Positions 16,986 to 25,516 of a stretch of DNA of 64,000 bases are shown one piece after another. The stretch lies in the NCBI RefSeq assembly GCF_902833145.1, contig NZ_CADFEN010000007.1, forward strand, positions 62,001 through 126,000. The letters are read 5' to 3'. The DNA comes from Burkholderia sp. BCC0506. GTDB taxonomy: Bacteria; Pseudomonadota; Gammaproteobacteria; Burkholderiales; Burkholderiaceae. The notes beneath the pieces are model-generated. The model saw only the letters and a list, made by a program, of their open reading frames with translations, had not been told where the DNA came from and did no database searches. A program made the position numbers and the translations under genes. The first letter of the stretch is position 1; the number at the start of each line of letters is the position of its first letter.

Positions 16986-17570
16986 TCAGTCGGACGCGAG
17001 CAGCAGGTCGATGTAATCGTGGGCGAGCTTCAAAGCGGCCCGGGTGTCGATCGGGCCGCCGGCGAGTGCGCCGCGCAGCCACAGGCCGTCGATCAGCGCG
17101 GCGAGGCCGCCGGCCGCTTCGCGCGCTTTCGTGCGCGGCAATGCCTTCGCGAACTCGGCGCACAGGTTCGAATGGAGGCGCCGCGTGTTCACGTGCTGCA
17201 GGCGCTTGAGCATCGGGTCGTGCATGCTCTGTGACCAGAACGCGAGCCACGTCTTCATCACGGGCGCGCTGACCTGCGTGTCGTCGAAATTCGCGGCGAC
17301 GATTGCGCGCAGCCGCGAACGCGGGTCCTTGCGTGCGGCGACGCGGCGGCGCGTGGTGGCCGACCACAGGTCGCGCAGCACGTGCCGCATCGTCGCTTCG
17401 AGCAGGCCGTCCTTGTCGCCGAAGTAATGGCTGACGATGCCCGTCGAGATGTTCGCGCGTTGCGCGACCGATGCGAGCGTCGTGCCGGGCAGGCCCGCTT
17501 CGTCGATCGAACGCAGCGTGGCATCGATCAACTGCGCGCGGCGTATCTCCCGCATTCCGACTTTCGGCAT
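16986..17570 (-). CDS. betI: Transcriptional repressor of the bet genes
   Basis: A 194-residue TetR-family repressor, the first gene of betI-betB-betA. The helix-turn-helix covers about 28-48 ([21 protein letters not shown]), and the opening [19 protein letters not shown] is that of BetI. The C-terminal domain binds choline, which releases the operator. The ATG at 17570 is chosen over 17600 because AAGGAG sits five bases before it and BetI proteins begin there. A BetI-type palindrome lies 58 bases upstream, so the gene very probably controls itself and betBA. Confidence 0.96.
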   Translation of the reverse strand: MPKVGMREIRRAQLIDATLRSIDEAGLPGTTLASVAQRANISTGIVSHYFGDKDGLLEATMRHVLRDLWSATTRRRVAARKDPRSRLRAIVAANFDDTQVSAPVMKTWLAFWSQSMHDPMLKRLQHVNTRRLHSNLCAEFAKALPRTKAREAAGGLAALIDGLWLRGALAGGPIDTRAALKLAHDYIDLLLASD

Positions 17571-18287
17571 CGCGACTCCTTCGCCTGGATGGGCGGCCAT
17601 GGAAGTCGAGAGCTTAGCGGTTTTTTATTGATCGTTCAATCAACAAAAAACGAGGCCGAACGGGAGGCTGCGTTCCAGACGGGCGGGATTTTTTCCGTCC
17701 CGAGCCATGTGCAGGTGCGGAAAAATGAATTGAAAGAAGGTTAATTAAGTTTGAATCTGTTTAAAACGGCGCGTGAAAAGATGACGCAATGCGGAGGACT
17801 GTTTCTACACCCGATTTCATTACAAATCGAAAGAGTGTCGAAATCTGCAATATTATTCACGATGTGAAATTGTCAAGACGGATTGTGAAGGCGCACGATT
17901 TTCTAAAAAGCGTTTCAATCGGGTGATTGATGTTGCATAACGCACTGAAATTAAATGACAATGTGGAATTTTTGAACGCTGGATCGGATTGCTCGCAAAC
18001 GATTGCACGCTTCTTTTTCGAGATTCTGCATACCATAGAAATCGAAGAAAAAATTTGAATCCGGCGTATTTCCGGAGCGAGTAGAGGGATTTTTGGAATG
18101 ACTTGAGTAAGTAATCTTGCGCGTATTAGTATGGCGCCGCACCACGAGGAATGAATGGCGCCGCCGCTAATTGCCGCGGTGCGTCGGCAACGGGCGCGTC
18201 AATCGACCGCGTACGCGGCCGGCGCCGGCCATTGTGCACCTGCAGCATGCCGCGACGTCGAGACGCCGCATCCACCGGAGAACGACG
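17571..18287. other. AT-rich promoter region between betI and rhlA
   Basis: 717 bases. The left end holds the BetI operator. From about 17730 to 18130 the DNA is far more AT-rich than the rest of the window, with A/T tracts. A dyad CGATTT(6)AAATCG lies at 17812-17829. The right end is the rhlA leader. Such AT-rich promoters are often bound by H-NS-like proteins; the rhl promoter itself could not be placed. A 64-codon minus-strand frame at 17951-18145 has no ribosome site and is not accepted. Confidence 0.5.
17621..17650. promoter_or_regulatory. BetI operator
   Basis: The core TTGATCGTTCAATCAA (17628-17643) closely fits the BetI palindrome known from other proteobacteria. It lies inside a 30-bp imperfect inverted repeat with T6 and A6 ends in which 12 of 15 base pairs match. 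It stands directly before betI, where it would cover the operon promoter. Confidence 0.8.
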
Positions 18288-19190
18288 ATGCCGACCGAAA
18301 AACATGTGGTCCCGCTGCCGAATGGTCTGAGGGTTTACGTCGAACGGAACGTGTTCGACCCGGCGTTCGACACGGCGATGCTCGTCAACGGCGCGCTCGC
18401 GACGACCGCATCGTTCGGCCAGACCGTCCAGTATCTCGGCGAGCGGATGAACACGATCTGCTTCGACCTGCCGTATGCGGGGCAGTCGCGCCAGCACAAC
18501 CCCGGCTGCTCGATCCTGACCAAGGACGACGAAGCCGCGATCCTCCAGTACCTGGTCGAGCGCTTCGCGCCGGCGTTCCTCGTGTCGGTGTCGTGGGGCG
18601 GCGTCGCGTCGCTGTTCGCGCTCGCGCGCGGTTGCCCGAGCGTGCGGCGGGCGGCGATCTGTTCGTTCTCGCCGTTCCTGAACGACGCGATGGTCGACTA
18701 CGTGACGCGCGCCCGCGACCACATCGCGGCCGGCGAGAACCTGAAGGCCGCGCAGTTGCTGAACGATACCGTCGGCCGGTATCTGCCGCGCATCATGAAG
18801 CTGTACAACTACCGGTATCTCACGCGCCTGCCGCGCGACGAGCAGGACCAGGTGGCGTTCCACGTCGACCAGATCCTGTCGCTGCAGCCCGAGCGCTACT
18901 TCAGCGAGTTCTCGAACATCGGCTGCGAGTTGCTGTTCCTGAACGGCGAGCGCGACGAATACACGACGCCGGCCGACGTGCGGCAACTGGGCGCGCACGT
19001 GCCGCGTGCGCGGTTCGCGACGGTGCCGGACGCCGGCCATTTCCTCGACATCGAAGGCCGTGCGCAGCGCGAATCCACCCGTGCCGCGCTGCTCGATTTC
19101 TTCTGTGGCGAGGCGCCCGTCGCGGCCGGCGTCGCACGCGCGGCCGCGCATGCGTGCATGCCCGCGCCGATGCACGCGCTGCCGTCGTGA
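18288..19190 (+). CDS. rhlA: RhlA, 3-(3-hydroxyalkanoyloxy)alkanoate synthase
   Basis: A 300-residue enzyme that joins two 3-hydroxyacyl chains into the lipid part of rhamnolipids. It matches Pseudomonas aeruginosa RhlA in motifs (MLVNGALATTASFGQT, DLPYAGQSRQHNP, TKDDE) and in the exact positions of the triad: Ser102 in SVSWGG, Asp223 in GERDEYTT and His251 in DAGHFLD. GGAG eight bases before the ATG at 18288 sets the start; 39 further upstream codons lack family resemblance. The last ~25 residues are Ala/His-rich and differ from Pseudomonas. First gene of the rhamnolipid locus. Soluble, with no signal peptide. Confidence 0.95.
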   Translation: MPTEKHVVPLPNGLRVYVERNVFDPAFDTAMLVNGALATTASFGQTVQYLGERMNTICFDLPYAGQSRQHNPGCSILTKDDEAAILQYLVERFAPAFLVSVSWGGVASLFALARGCPSVRRAAICSFSPFLNDAMVDYVTRARDHIAAGENLKAAQLLNDTVGRYLPRIMKLYNYRYLTRLPRDEQDQVAFHVDQILSLQPERYFSEFSNIGCELLFLNGERDEYTTPADVRQLGAHVPRARFATVPDAGHFLDIEGRAQRESTRAALLDFFCGEAPVAAGVARAAAHACMPAPMHALPS

Positions 19191-19257
19191 CGCCGCCCGC
19201 CGTGCAGCGCGCTCGTCCCGCACATCCGAATTCCCATCCCAACGAGGCAGGCCAGCC

Positions 19258-19827
19258 GTGAATATCGTTCAGACCATCGCCATCGTCGTTCCGTGGGCCG
19301 CGTGGCTCGCGTACTGGATCGCCACGTCGCGGGGCGTCAAGACGACCGTGCGCAAGGAGGCGTCGCGCTCCCGCACGCTGCAGTCGATTCCGCTGATCGT
19401 CGGCGGCGCGCTGATCATCCTGCCCGATCCGTCGTGGCAGGCGCTCGTGCCCGACTGGCAGCGCTTCGGCCTGCAGGCGCAGTGCGGGCTCGCGGTGCTG
19501 GTGGCCGGCCTGCTGTTCTCGGTGTGGGCGCGGCTGCATCTCGGCACGAACTGGAGCGTGTCAGTCACGCTGAAGGAAGACCACGAACTCGTGCGCACGG
19601 GGCCGTACGCGCTCGTGCGTCACCCGATCTACACCGGCTGCCTGATCGCGCTGGTCGGCGCCGCGCTGATCGGCGGCGAATGGCGCGGCGCGATCGGCGT
19701 GCTGCTCGTGTTCGCGTCGCTCGCGTACAAGGTGCGCGTCGAGGAGAGCTGGTTGACCGGCTATTTCGGGCCGGCGTATACGCAGTACCGCCGCGAGGTC
19801 GCGGCGCTGATTCCCGGCTTCTACTGA
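19258..19827 (+). CDS. Isoprenylcysteine carboxyl methyltransferase-like membrane protein
   Basis: A 189-residue membrane protein starting with GTG at 19258, as no suitable ATG exists. It has about five hydrophobic segments and the ICMT/phospholipid-methyltransferase signature: GTNWSVSVTLKEDHELVRTGPYALVRHPIYTG, then EESWLTGYFGPAYTQYRREV near the end. In this superfamily the RHP and E..W parts bind S-adenosylmethionine and the methyl-accepting group. It sits between rhlA and rhlB, 67 bases after rhlA and 17 before rhlB, so it is probably co-transcribed with them. A role in modifying rhamnolipids, their precursors or the membrane is possible but not known to me. Confidence 0.8.
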   Translation: MNIVQTIAIVVPWAAWLAYWIATSRGVKTTVRKEASRSRTLQSIPLIVGGALIILPDPSWQALVPDWQRFGLQAQCGLAVLVAGLLFSVWARLHLGTNWSVSVTLKEDHELVRTGPYALVRHPIYTGCLIALVGAALIGGEWRGAIGVLLVFASLAYKVRVEESWLTGYFGPAYTQYRREVAALIPGFY

Positions 19828-19844
19828 CACCCGCGAGGCGCGCG

Positions 19845-21128
19845 ATGGCGAAGATGATCGTGACCGCGATCGGCTCGGCGGGCGACGTGCATCCGCTGCT
19901 CGGCATCGCGCGCACGCTCGCGGCGCGCGGCCACGACGTCGTGTTCTGCACGCATGCGCCGTTCGAGGCGGCCGTGCGCCGCTGCGGGTTCGCGTTCGTG
20001 CCGGTCGGCACCGCGGCCGAGTACGACGCGGCGATGGCGAACCCGGCGCTGTGGGATCCGCGCACGTCGTTCCGCACGCTGTGGCAGGTGATCGCGCCGA
20101 CCCTGCGCCCGCACTACGACGCGCTGCGTGCGCTGACCGACGCCGACACGGTGCTGATCGGCACCTTGTGGGCGTTTTCCGCACGTTTCATGCAGGAACT
20201 GCACGGCACGCCGTACGTGTCGGTGCAGGTTTCGCCGTCGACGCTGCTGTCCGCGCATGCGCCACCGACCCATCCGCGCCTGACGATTCCCGCACGCTGG
20301 CCGTTGCCGGTGAAATCGGCGCTGATGACGCTGATCGAGCGCCAGGTGCTCGACCGCGTGTGCGGCCCGGCGCTCGACGCGGTGCGCCGCGAACTCGGGC
20401 TTGCGCCCGCGCGGCGCGTGCTCGGCCGCTGGCTCCATTCGACCGACGGCGTGCTGTGCCTGTTTCCGCGCTGGTTCGCGCCGCCGCAGCCCGACTGGCC
20501 GTCGAACCATCTGCAAAGCGGTTTTCCGCTGTTCAACGATATCGCGCCCGCCGACGACGATGGCGCGCTCGATGCGTTTCTCGCGGCCGGCGAGCCGCCG
20601 GTCGTGTTCACGGCCGGGTCGACGCTCGTCGATCACGCGGCGTATGCGCGCGCGGTGGCGCACGCGCTGCGCGCGACCGGCGCGCGCGGGATCCTGCTGA
20701 CACCGCACGATGCGGTGCAGGGCGACGATCGGCTGCTCGTACGCCGCTTCGTGCCGATGCGCACACTGCTGCCGCGTTGCCGCGCGCTCGTGCACCACGG
20801 CGGGATCGGCACGGCGGCGCTCGCGTGCGAAGCCGGCATCGTGCAGGTCGTCACGCCGTTCGCGCACGATCAGTTCGACAACGCGCAACGCGTCGTCGCG
20901 AACGGCTGCGGCGTGCGGGTCGACGGCCCGCTCGACGGCGCGCGGCTCGGCGCGGCGCTCGCACGCGTGCTCGACGAACCCGCGATCGCGTTGCATGCGA
21001 AGCGTACGCGCGCGCTCCTTGCGGCCGCGCCGGACGGCTGCATCGCCGCGGCCGATTTCATCGAACGCTTCGTGCCGAAGCGTGGGCGCGCGGCCGCGCG
21101 GGCCGCTGTCGCGGCGGCCGGCGCATGA
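19845..21128 (+). CDS. rhlB: RhlB, rhamnosyltransferase chain 1 (catalytic)
   Basis: A 427-residue GT-B glycosyltransferase (family GT1) that moves rhamnose from dTDP-L-rhamnose to the RhlA product, making mono-rhamnolipid. The N-terminal domain opens with IVTAIGSAGDVHPLLGIA, the hallmark of this subfamily. The C-terminal nucleotide-sugar site reads RALVHHGGIGTAALACEAGIVQVVTPFAHDQFDNA. Length equals that of Pseudomonas RhlB (426). It begins 17 bases after the methyltransferase-like gene, and its TGA overlaps the next gene's ATG, so expression is coupled to the exporter. Confidence 0.95.
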   Translation: MAKMIVTAIGSAGDVHPLLGIARTLAARGHDVVFCTHAPFEAAVRRCGFAFVPVGTAAEYDAAMANPALWDPRTSFRTLWQVIAPTLRPHYDALRALTDADTVLIGTLWAFSARFMQELHGTPYVSVQVSPSTLLSAHAPPTHPRLTIPARWPLPVKSALMTLIERQVLDRVCGPALDAVRRELGLAPARRVLGRWLHSTDGVLCLFPRWFAPPQPDWPSNHLQSGFPLFNDIAPADDDGALDAFLAAGEPPVVFTAGSTLVDHAAYARAVAHALRATGARGILLTPHDAVQGDDRLLVRRFVPMRTLLPRCRALVHHGGIGTAALACEAGIVQVVTPFAHDQFDNAQRVVANGCGVRVDGPLDGARLGAALARVLDEPAIALHAKRTRALLAAAPDGCIAAADFIERFVPKRGRAAARAAVAAAGA

Positions 21129-22720
21129 GCGCCGCGTCGCCGCTTCACGACGGGCCCGTCGCGCCGTCCGCATTCGACGCGCTGGCGCCGACGCCCGCCG
21201 CGCAGCCGGTGCGCGGCATCCGGCTCGCGCTGCTGACGTTCGCGCTGTCGCTCGCGACCTTCATCGAGGTGCTCGACTCGACGGTGACGAACGTCGCGGT
21301 GCCGGCGATTTCCGGCAGCCTCGGCGTATCGAACAGCCAGGGCACGTGGGTGATCAGCTCGTATTCGGTCGCGGCCGCGATCGCGGTGCCGCTCACCGGC
21401 TGGCTCGCACGCCGCGTCGGCGAGCTGAGGCTGTTCGTCGGCGCGGTGCTGCTGTTTACGCTGACGTCGCTGCTGTGCGGGCTCGCGCGCGACCTGCACG
21501 TGCTCGTGATCTGCCGCGCGTTGCAGGGGCTGTGTTCGGGGCCGATGGTGCCGCTGTCGCAGACGATCCTGCTGCGCAGCTTTCCGCCGACCAAACGCAC
21601 GATCGCGCTCGCGCTGTGGGCGATGACGGTGCTGCTCGCGCCGATCTTCGGGCCGGTGGTCGGCGGCTGGATCGTCGACAACTTCTCGTGGCCGTGGATC
21701 TTCCTGATCAACCTGCCGATCGGGCTGTTCTCGTTCGCGGTGTGCACCGCGATGCTGCGTCCCGACGCGCAGCGCGGCGCGGCCGGCCCGATCGACGTGC
21801 CGGGCATCGTGCTGCTCGTGATCGGCGTCGGGTCGCTGCAGGCAATGCTCGATCTCGGCCACGATCGCGGCTGGTTCGATTCGCCGCTGATCGTCACGCT
21901 CGCGGTGGTCGCGGCGCTCGCGATCGTGTCGCTGCTGATCTGGGAAGCGGGCGAAGCGCATCCGGTGGTCGACCTGAGCCTGTTTCGCGACCGCACGTTC
22001 TCGTTCTGCGTGCTGATCATCTCGCTCGGGATGATGAGCTTCTCCGTGGTCGGCGTCGTGTTCCCGCTGTGGATGCAGGCCGTGATGGGCTACAACGCGT
22101 TTCATGCGGGCCTGGCGACCGCGTCGCTCGGCGTGCTCGCGCTCGTGTTCTCGATCCTCGTCGGGCTGCATGCGCACCGCTTCGACGCGCGCGTGCTCGC
22201 GACGTTCGGCTTCCTCGTGTTCGCGGCCGTGCTCGCATGGGATGCGCATTTCACGCTGAAGATGACGTTCGCGCAGATCGCCGCGCCGGGGCTGATCCAG
22301 GGGATCGGGCTGCCGTGCTTCTTCATCCCGCTGACCGCCGCGACGTTGTCGCGCATTCCGGACGACCGGCTCGCCGCCGCGTCGAGCCTGTCGAATTTCC
22401 TGCGCACGCTGTCGGCCGCGTTCGGCACCGCAATGAGCGTGACGCTGTGGGACAACCGCGCGACCTATCACTACGACGTCGTGTCGCAATCGGTCACGCA
22501 CGCATCGGCGAACACGCAACGCTTCGTGCATGCGCTGAACGCGATGGGCGTGGACGGCGTGCGCGAGCTGACGACGCTGCATCACGTCGTGATGCAGCAG
22601 GCGTACATGATGGCGACCAACGACATGTTCTGGATGGCGAGCATGACGTGTCTCGCGCTCGCCGCGATGATGTGGCTGACGCGGCCGAAGCGCGGCGCGG
22701 CCGCGTCGTTCGGCCATTGA
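21125..22720 (+). CDS. MFS exporter, DHA2 (EmrB/QacA) family
   Basis: A 531-residue transporter with fourteen predicted membrane segments. Motif FIEVLDSTVTNVAVPAI in the first segment is typical of DHA2 exporters, as are GWLARRVGELRLF and LLAPIFGPVVGGWIVDNFSWPWIFLINLPIG. Its ATG overlaps the rhlB stop. With the NodT-type outer-membrane factor and EmrA-type adaptor encoded further down, it could form an EmrAB-TolC-like tripartite pump. Position between rhlB and rhlC points to export of rhamnolipids or of their precursor. The same gene order is known to me from other Burkholderia rhamnolipid loci. Confidence 0.92.
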   Translation: MSAASPLHDGPVAPSAFDALAPTPAAQPVRGIRLALLTFALSLATFIEVLDSTVTNVAVPAISGSLGVSNSQGTWVISSYSVAAAIAVPLTGWLARRVGELRLFVGAVLLFTLTSLLCGLARDLHVLVICRALQGLCSGPMVPLSQTILLRSFPPTKRTIALALWAMTVLLAPIFGPVVGGWIVDNFSWPWIFLINLPIGLFSFAVCTAMLRPDAQRGAAGPIDVPGIVLLVIGVGSLQAMLDLGHDRGWFDSPLIVTLAVVAALAIVSLLIWEAGEAHPVVDLSLFRDRTFSFCVLIISLGMMSFSVVGVVFPLWMQAVMGYNAFHAGLATASLGVLALVFSILVGLHAHRFDARVLATFGFLVFAAVLAWDAHFTLKMTFAQIAAPGLIQGIGLPCFFIPLTAATLSRIPDDRLAAASSLSNFLRTLSAAFGTAMSVTLWDNRATYHYDVVSQSVTHASANTQRFVHALNAMGVDGVRELTTLHHVVMQQAYMMATNDMFWMASMTCLALAAMMWLTRPKRGAAASFGH

Positions 22721-22730
22721 GGAGCGGACC

Positions 22731-23669
22731 ATGACGACACTCGGCGCACTCGTGATCCTGTATCACCCGAGCGACGCGCAGCTCGACGCGCTGCGCGGAT
22801 GGCGGCACGCGTGCGATGCGCTGCTCGTCGTCGACAACACGCCGCAGCCCGATGCGCGGGCCCGCGCGCTGTGCGCGCGCGAAGGCATCGCGCTGCTGCA
22901 TCACGGCAATCGCGGCGGCATCGCGGGCGCGTACAACGCGGGGCTCGCGGCGCTGTTTCGCGACCGCGTCGACGCGGTCGCGCTGTTCGACCAGGATTCG
23001 TCGGTGCCGGCCGCGTATTTCCCGACGATGCGCGACGTGTGCGCCGGGCTCGCCGGGCGCGCGTTCCTGGCGGGCCCGCGCATCTTCGACGAGAACGCGC
23101 GCAGCTTCCTGCCCGAACTCGCGACGAACGGCATCGGCTTGCGCCGCCTGCGCATCGAGCCGGGCACGCCGATGCAGCGCTGCGCGTTCCTGATCTCGTC
23201 GGGCTGCGTCGTGTCGCGCGCCGCGTTCGACGTGCTCGGCCGTTTCGACGAGACGCTGTTCATCGATCACGTCGACACCGAATACAGCTTTCGCGCACTG
23301 TCGCGCAACGTGCCGCTCTATGTCGTGCCGTCGCTGGTACTGCCGCACCGGATCGGCGCGAAACGCCGGCATGCGATCGGCCCTTTCGAAATGACGTCGA
23401 TGAATCACTCGTGGCAACGGCGCTACTACAGCGCACGCAATGCGGTGCAGCTCGGGATGCAGTACGGGCTGCGGTTTCCGGTGGCGCTCGTGCCGAACCT
23501 GCTGACGGTGTGGCAGGTCGTGCAGATCGCGCTCGTCGAGCGCGACAAGCGCGCGAAGCTGGCCGGCATCCTGTTCGGCGTCGCGGACGGCCTGTTCGGC
23601 CGGCTCGGCCCGCTCGAGCGCGCGCGGCCGCGTCTGGTCGCGCGGGCGCAGCGCGTTCGGCAGGGGTGA
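22731..23669 (+). CDS. rhlC: RhlC, rhamnosyltransferase 2
   Basis: A 312-residue GT2-family glycosyltransferase that adds the second rhamnose to give di-rhamnolipid. The N-terminal fold has LLVVDNTPQP, HGNRGGIAGAYNAGL and the metal/nucleotide motif DQD at 87-89 (ALFDQDSSVP). FDETLFIDHVDTEYSFRAL resembles the acceptor region of rhamnosyltransferases. GAGGAGCGGACC before the ATG supports the start. It begins 10 bases after the exporter gene. The carriage of rhlC with rhlA and rhlB in one locus is the Burkholderia arrangement; in Pseudomonas aeruginosa rhlC lies elsewhere. Confidence 0.93.
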   Translation: MTTLGALVILYHPSDAQLDALRGWRHACDALLVVDNTPQPDARARALCAREGIALLHHGNRGGIAGAYNAGLAALFRDRVDAVALFDQDSSVPAAYFPTMRDVCAGLAGRAFLAGPRIFDENARSFLPELATNGIGLRRLRIEPGTPMQRCAFLISSGCVVSRAAFDVLGRFDETLFIDHVDTEYSFRALSRNVPLYVVPSLVLPHRIGAKRRHAIGPFEMTSMNHSWQRRYYSARNAVQLGMQYGLRFPVALVPNLLTVWQVVQIALVERDKRAKLAGILFGVADGLFGRLGPLERARPRLVARAQRVRQG

Positions 23670-23671
23670 CG

Positions 23672-25516
23672 ATGCGGCGGACGATTCAAGCGGCGGGTTC
23701 GGTGCGTGGTGTGAAGGGCGGCACGATGATCGCGGCGGCCGCGGCATTGCTCGCACTGGGCGGATGCGTGCCATCGGGCTTCCTGCCGTCGCTGTCGCTG
23801 CGCGCGCCGGCCGACGATGCGCTCGCGCATACCGCCGGCCCGGGCGCGAACGGCGCGTGGCCGGCGCCCGACTGGGTGAAGCAGTTGCAGGATCCGCAAC
23901 TCGACGACCTGGTCGCCGAGGCATCGCGGAACAACCCCGATCTGCAGGTCGCGCAGGCGCGGCTGCGGATCGCGCAGGCGCAGCTTCAGCAGTTCGATTC
24001 GCTCACCGGGTTGACGGGCACGGCCGGCGCGACGATCAGCCGGGCACGGATGCCGAAGCCCGGCGACATCGCCGACGTGACGGCCGGCGGCTACCGCGTG
24101 CCGGTGCAGATTTTCGGCGATCCGAACGTGTCGCCGTCGTCGATCTTCGTGGGGCTGAACTACCAGCTCGACCTGTGGGGCAAGAACCGCGCGGCGACGA
24201 AGAGCCTGATGTCGCTGCGCGACGCGGCCGGCGTCGAGGCCGAACAGGCGCGGCTCACGCTCGCCGTCGCGATCGTCACCGTGTATTGCCAGCTCGACCA
24301 GGCGTACGCGATACGCGACCTGTTGCAGCAGAAGCTGACGATCAGCCAGCGCGTGACCGCCGTGCTGCGCGAGCGTACCGCGCGCGGCCTCGACAACGCG
24401 TACGACGCGAGCGATGCGTCGATCAAGCGCAGTCGGCTGCTCGAACAGATCGCGCTGAACGACGAGCAGATCAAGCTTGCCCAACTGCAACTCGGCGTGC
24501 TGTCGGGCCGTGGCCCGGAGCGCGGGCTCGCGCTGCAGCGGCCGCGCGTGGGCGCGTTCGCGGGCGGCGCGGTGCCCGCGCGGCTGCCGGCCGACCTGCT
24601 GGGCCGCCGGCCCGACATCGTCGCCGCGCGGCTGCGGGTCGAAGCCGCGTTCGCGAATGCCGACTCGACGCGCGCGCAGTTCTATCCGGACGTGAACCTG
24701 GTCGCGCTCGGCGGCGTGTTCGCGCTGACGCCCGCATCGCTGTTCTCGCGCGATTCGCTCGCCGGCTCCGTCGGCCCGGCGATCTCGCTGCCGATCTTCG
24801 ATCGCGGCCGGCTGAAGGCGAAGCTCGGCGCGGACGTCGCGCAGGCGGACGTCGCGATCGGGCTGTACAACAAGACCGTCGACGACGCGCTCGGGCAGGT
24901 CGCGCAACTCGTCACGTCGCTGCAGACGTCGCAGACGCTCGTCGCCCAGCAGCAGGACGCGGTCGCGGCCGCGCAGAAGATCGTGCAGATCGCGGCGGAT
25001 CGCCACCGGCGCGGCGTGCTGATGCAGAAGGACGTCGACGTCGCGGATCTCACGCTGATCGACGAGCGCGCGCAGATGATCGCGCTGCTCGGCAAGCAGC
25101 GGACGCTGCGGGTCCAGTTGATCGGTGCGCTGGGCGGCGGCTTCGATGCGGGTGCAACGGTCGCGCAGGCGCGGACGCCGGCTGCGCAGCGAGCGCAGGG
25201 TGGGGCGGCGCGGCGCGGGGCAGCTGCTGCCGTGGCCGCGAACCGGGCAGCCGGCGCGGCCCCTTCGAACGATTCGCGCATGGGGAGCACGGCAATGTCG
25301 CCGGCCGCCGCCGCGACGCGGGCCGCGCCTGAATCCGCACGACGCGACGACAGGGCGCGCCCGTCGACGGTCGGCGCGACCCACCCCGACGCGACGCCGC
25401 GCGGCACGCCCGATCTCGCGCGCACGGCCGCGGCGAGCCCGACCCGGGGCGCGCCGGCGATGCCTGTGATTCCCGTCTTCCAGCACGATCGTCTGATCGT
25501 TACGCAAAGCGACTGA
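23672..25516 (+). CDS. NodT-family outer-membrane factor with long C-terminal tail
   Basis: A 614-residue TolC-like outer-membrane lipoprotein. The signal sequence ends in the lipobox LGGC (Cys32); an inner ATG at 23726 is an alternative start. NPDLQVAQARLRIAQAQLQQF and the later repeat of this helix pattern (LGRRPDIVAARLRVEAAFANADSTRAQFYPDVNLVA) are NodT hallmarks. The normal family ends near GALGGGFDAG (about residue 490). Beyond it lies a tail of about 120 residues rich in Ala, Arg, Pro and Thr, ending VIPVFQHDRLIVTQSD. It starts two bases after rhlC and its stop overlaps the next start (TGATG). Likely the outer-membrane exit duct of the rhamnolipid pump. Confidence 0.88.
   Translation: MRRTIQAAGSVRGVKGGTMIAAAAALLALGGCVPSGFLPSLSLRAPADDALAHTAGPGANGAWPAPDWVKQLQDPQLDDLVAEASRNNPDLQVAQARLRIAQAQLQQFDSLTGLTGTAGATISRARMPKPGDIADVTAGGYRVPVQIFGDPNVSPSSIFVGLNYQLDLWGKNRAATKSLMSLRDAAGVEAEQARLTLAVAIVTVYCQLDQAYAIRDLLQQKLTISQRVTAVLRERTARGLDNAYDASDASIKRSRLLEQIALNDEQIKLAQLQLGVLSGRGPERGLALQRPRVGAFAGGAVPARLPADLLGRRPDIVAARLRVEAAFANADSTRAQFYPDVNLVALGGVFALTPASLFSRDSLAGSVGPAISLPIFDRGRLKAKLGADVAQADVAIGLYNKTVDDALGQVAQLVTSLQTSQTLVAQQQDAVAAAQKIVQIAADRHRRGVLMQKDVDVADLTLIDERAQMIALLGKQRTLRVQLIGALGGGFDAGATVAQARTPAAQRAQGGAARRGAAAAVAANRAAGAAPSNDSRMGSTAMSPAAAATRAAPESARRDDRARPSTVGATHPDATPRGTPDLARTAAASPTRGAPAMPVIPVFQHDRLIVTQSD

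Noticed and set aside
15484-17367. A longer 627-codon reading of betB that runs into betI
   Set aside because: BetB proteins are about 490 residues and begin at the ATG at 16953, which has a good ribosome site. The extra part is arginine-rich antisense-like sequence overlapping betI in another frame.
17951-18145. A 64-codon minus-strand frame in the AT-rich region before rhlA
   Set aside because: No ribosome site, no domain, and codon use unlike any other gene in the window. AT-rich DNA gives such frames by chance.
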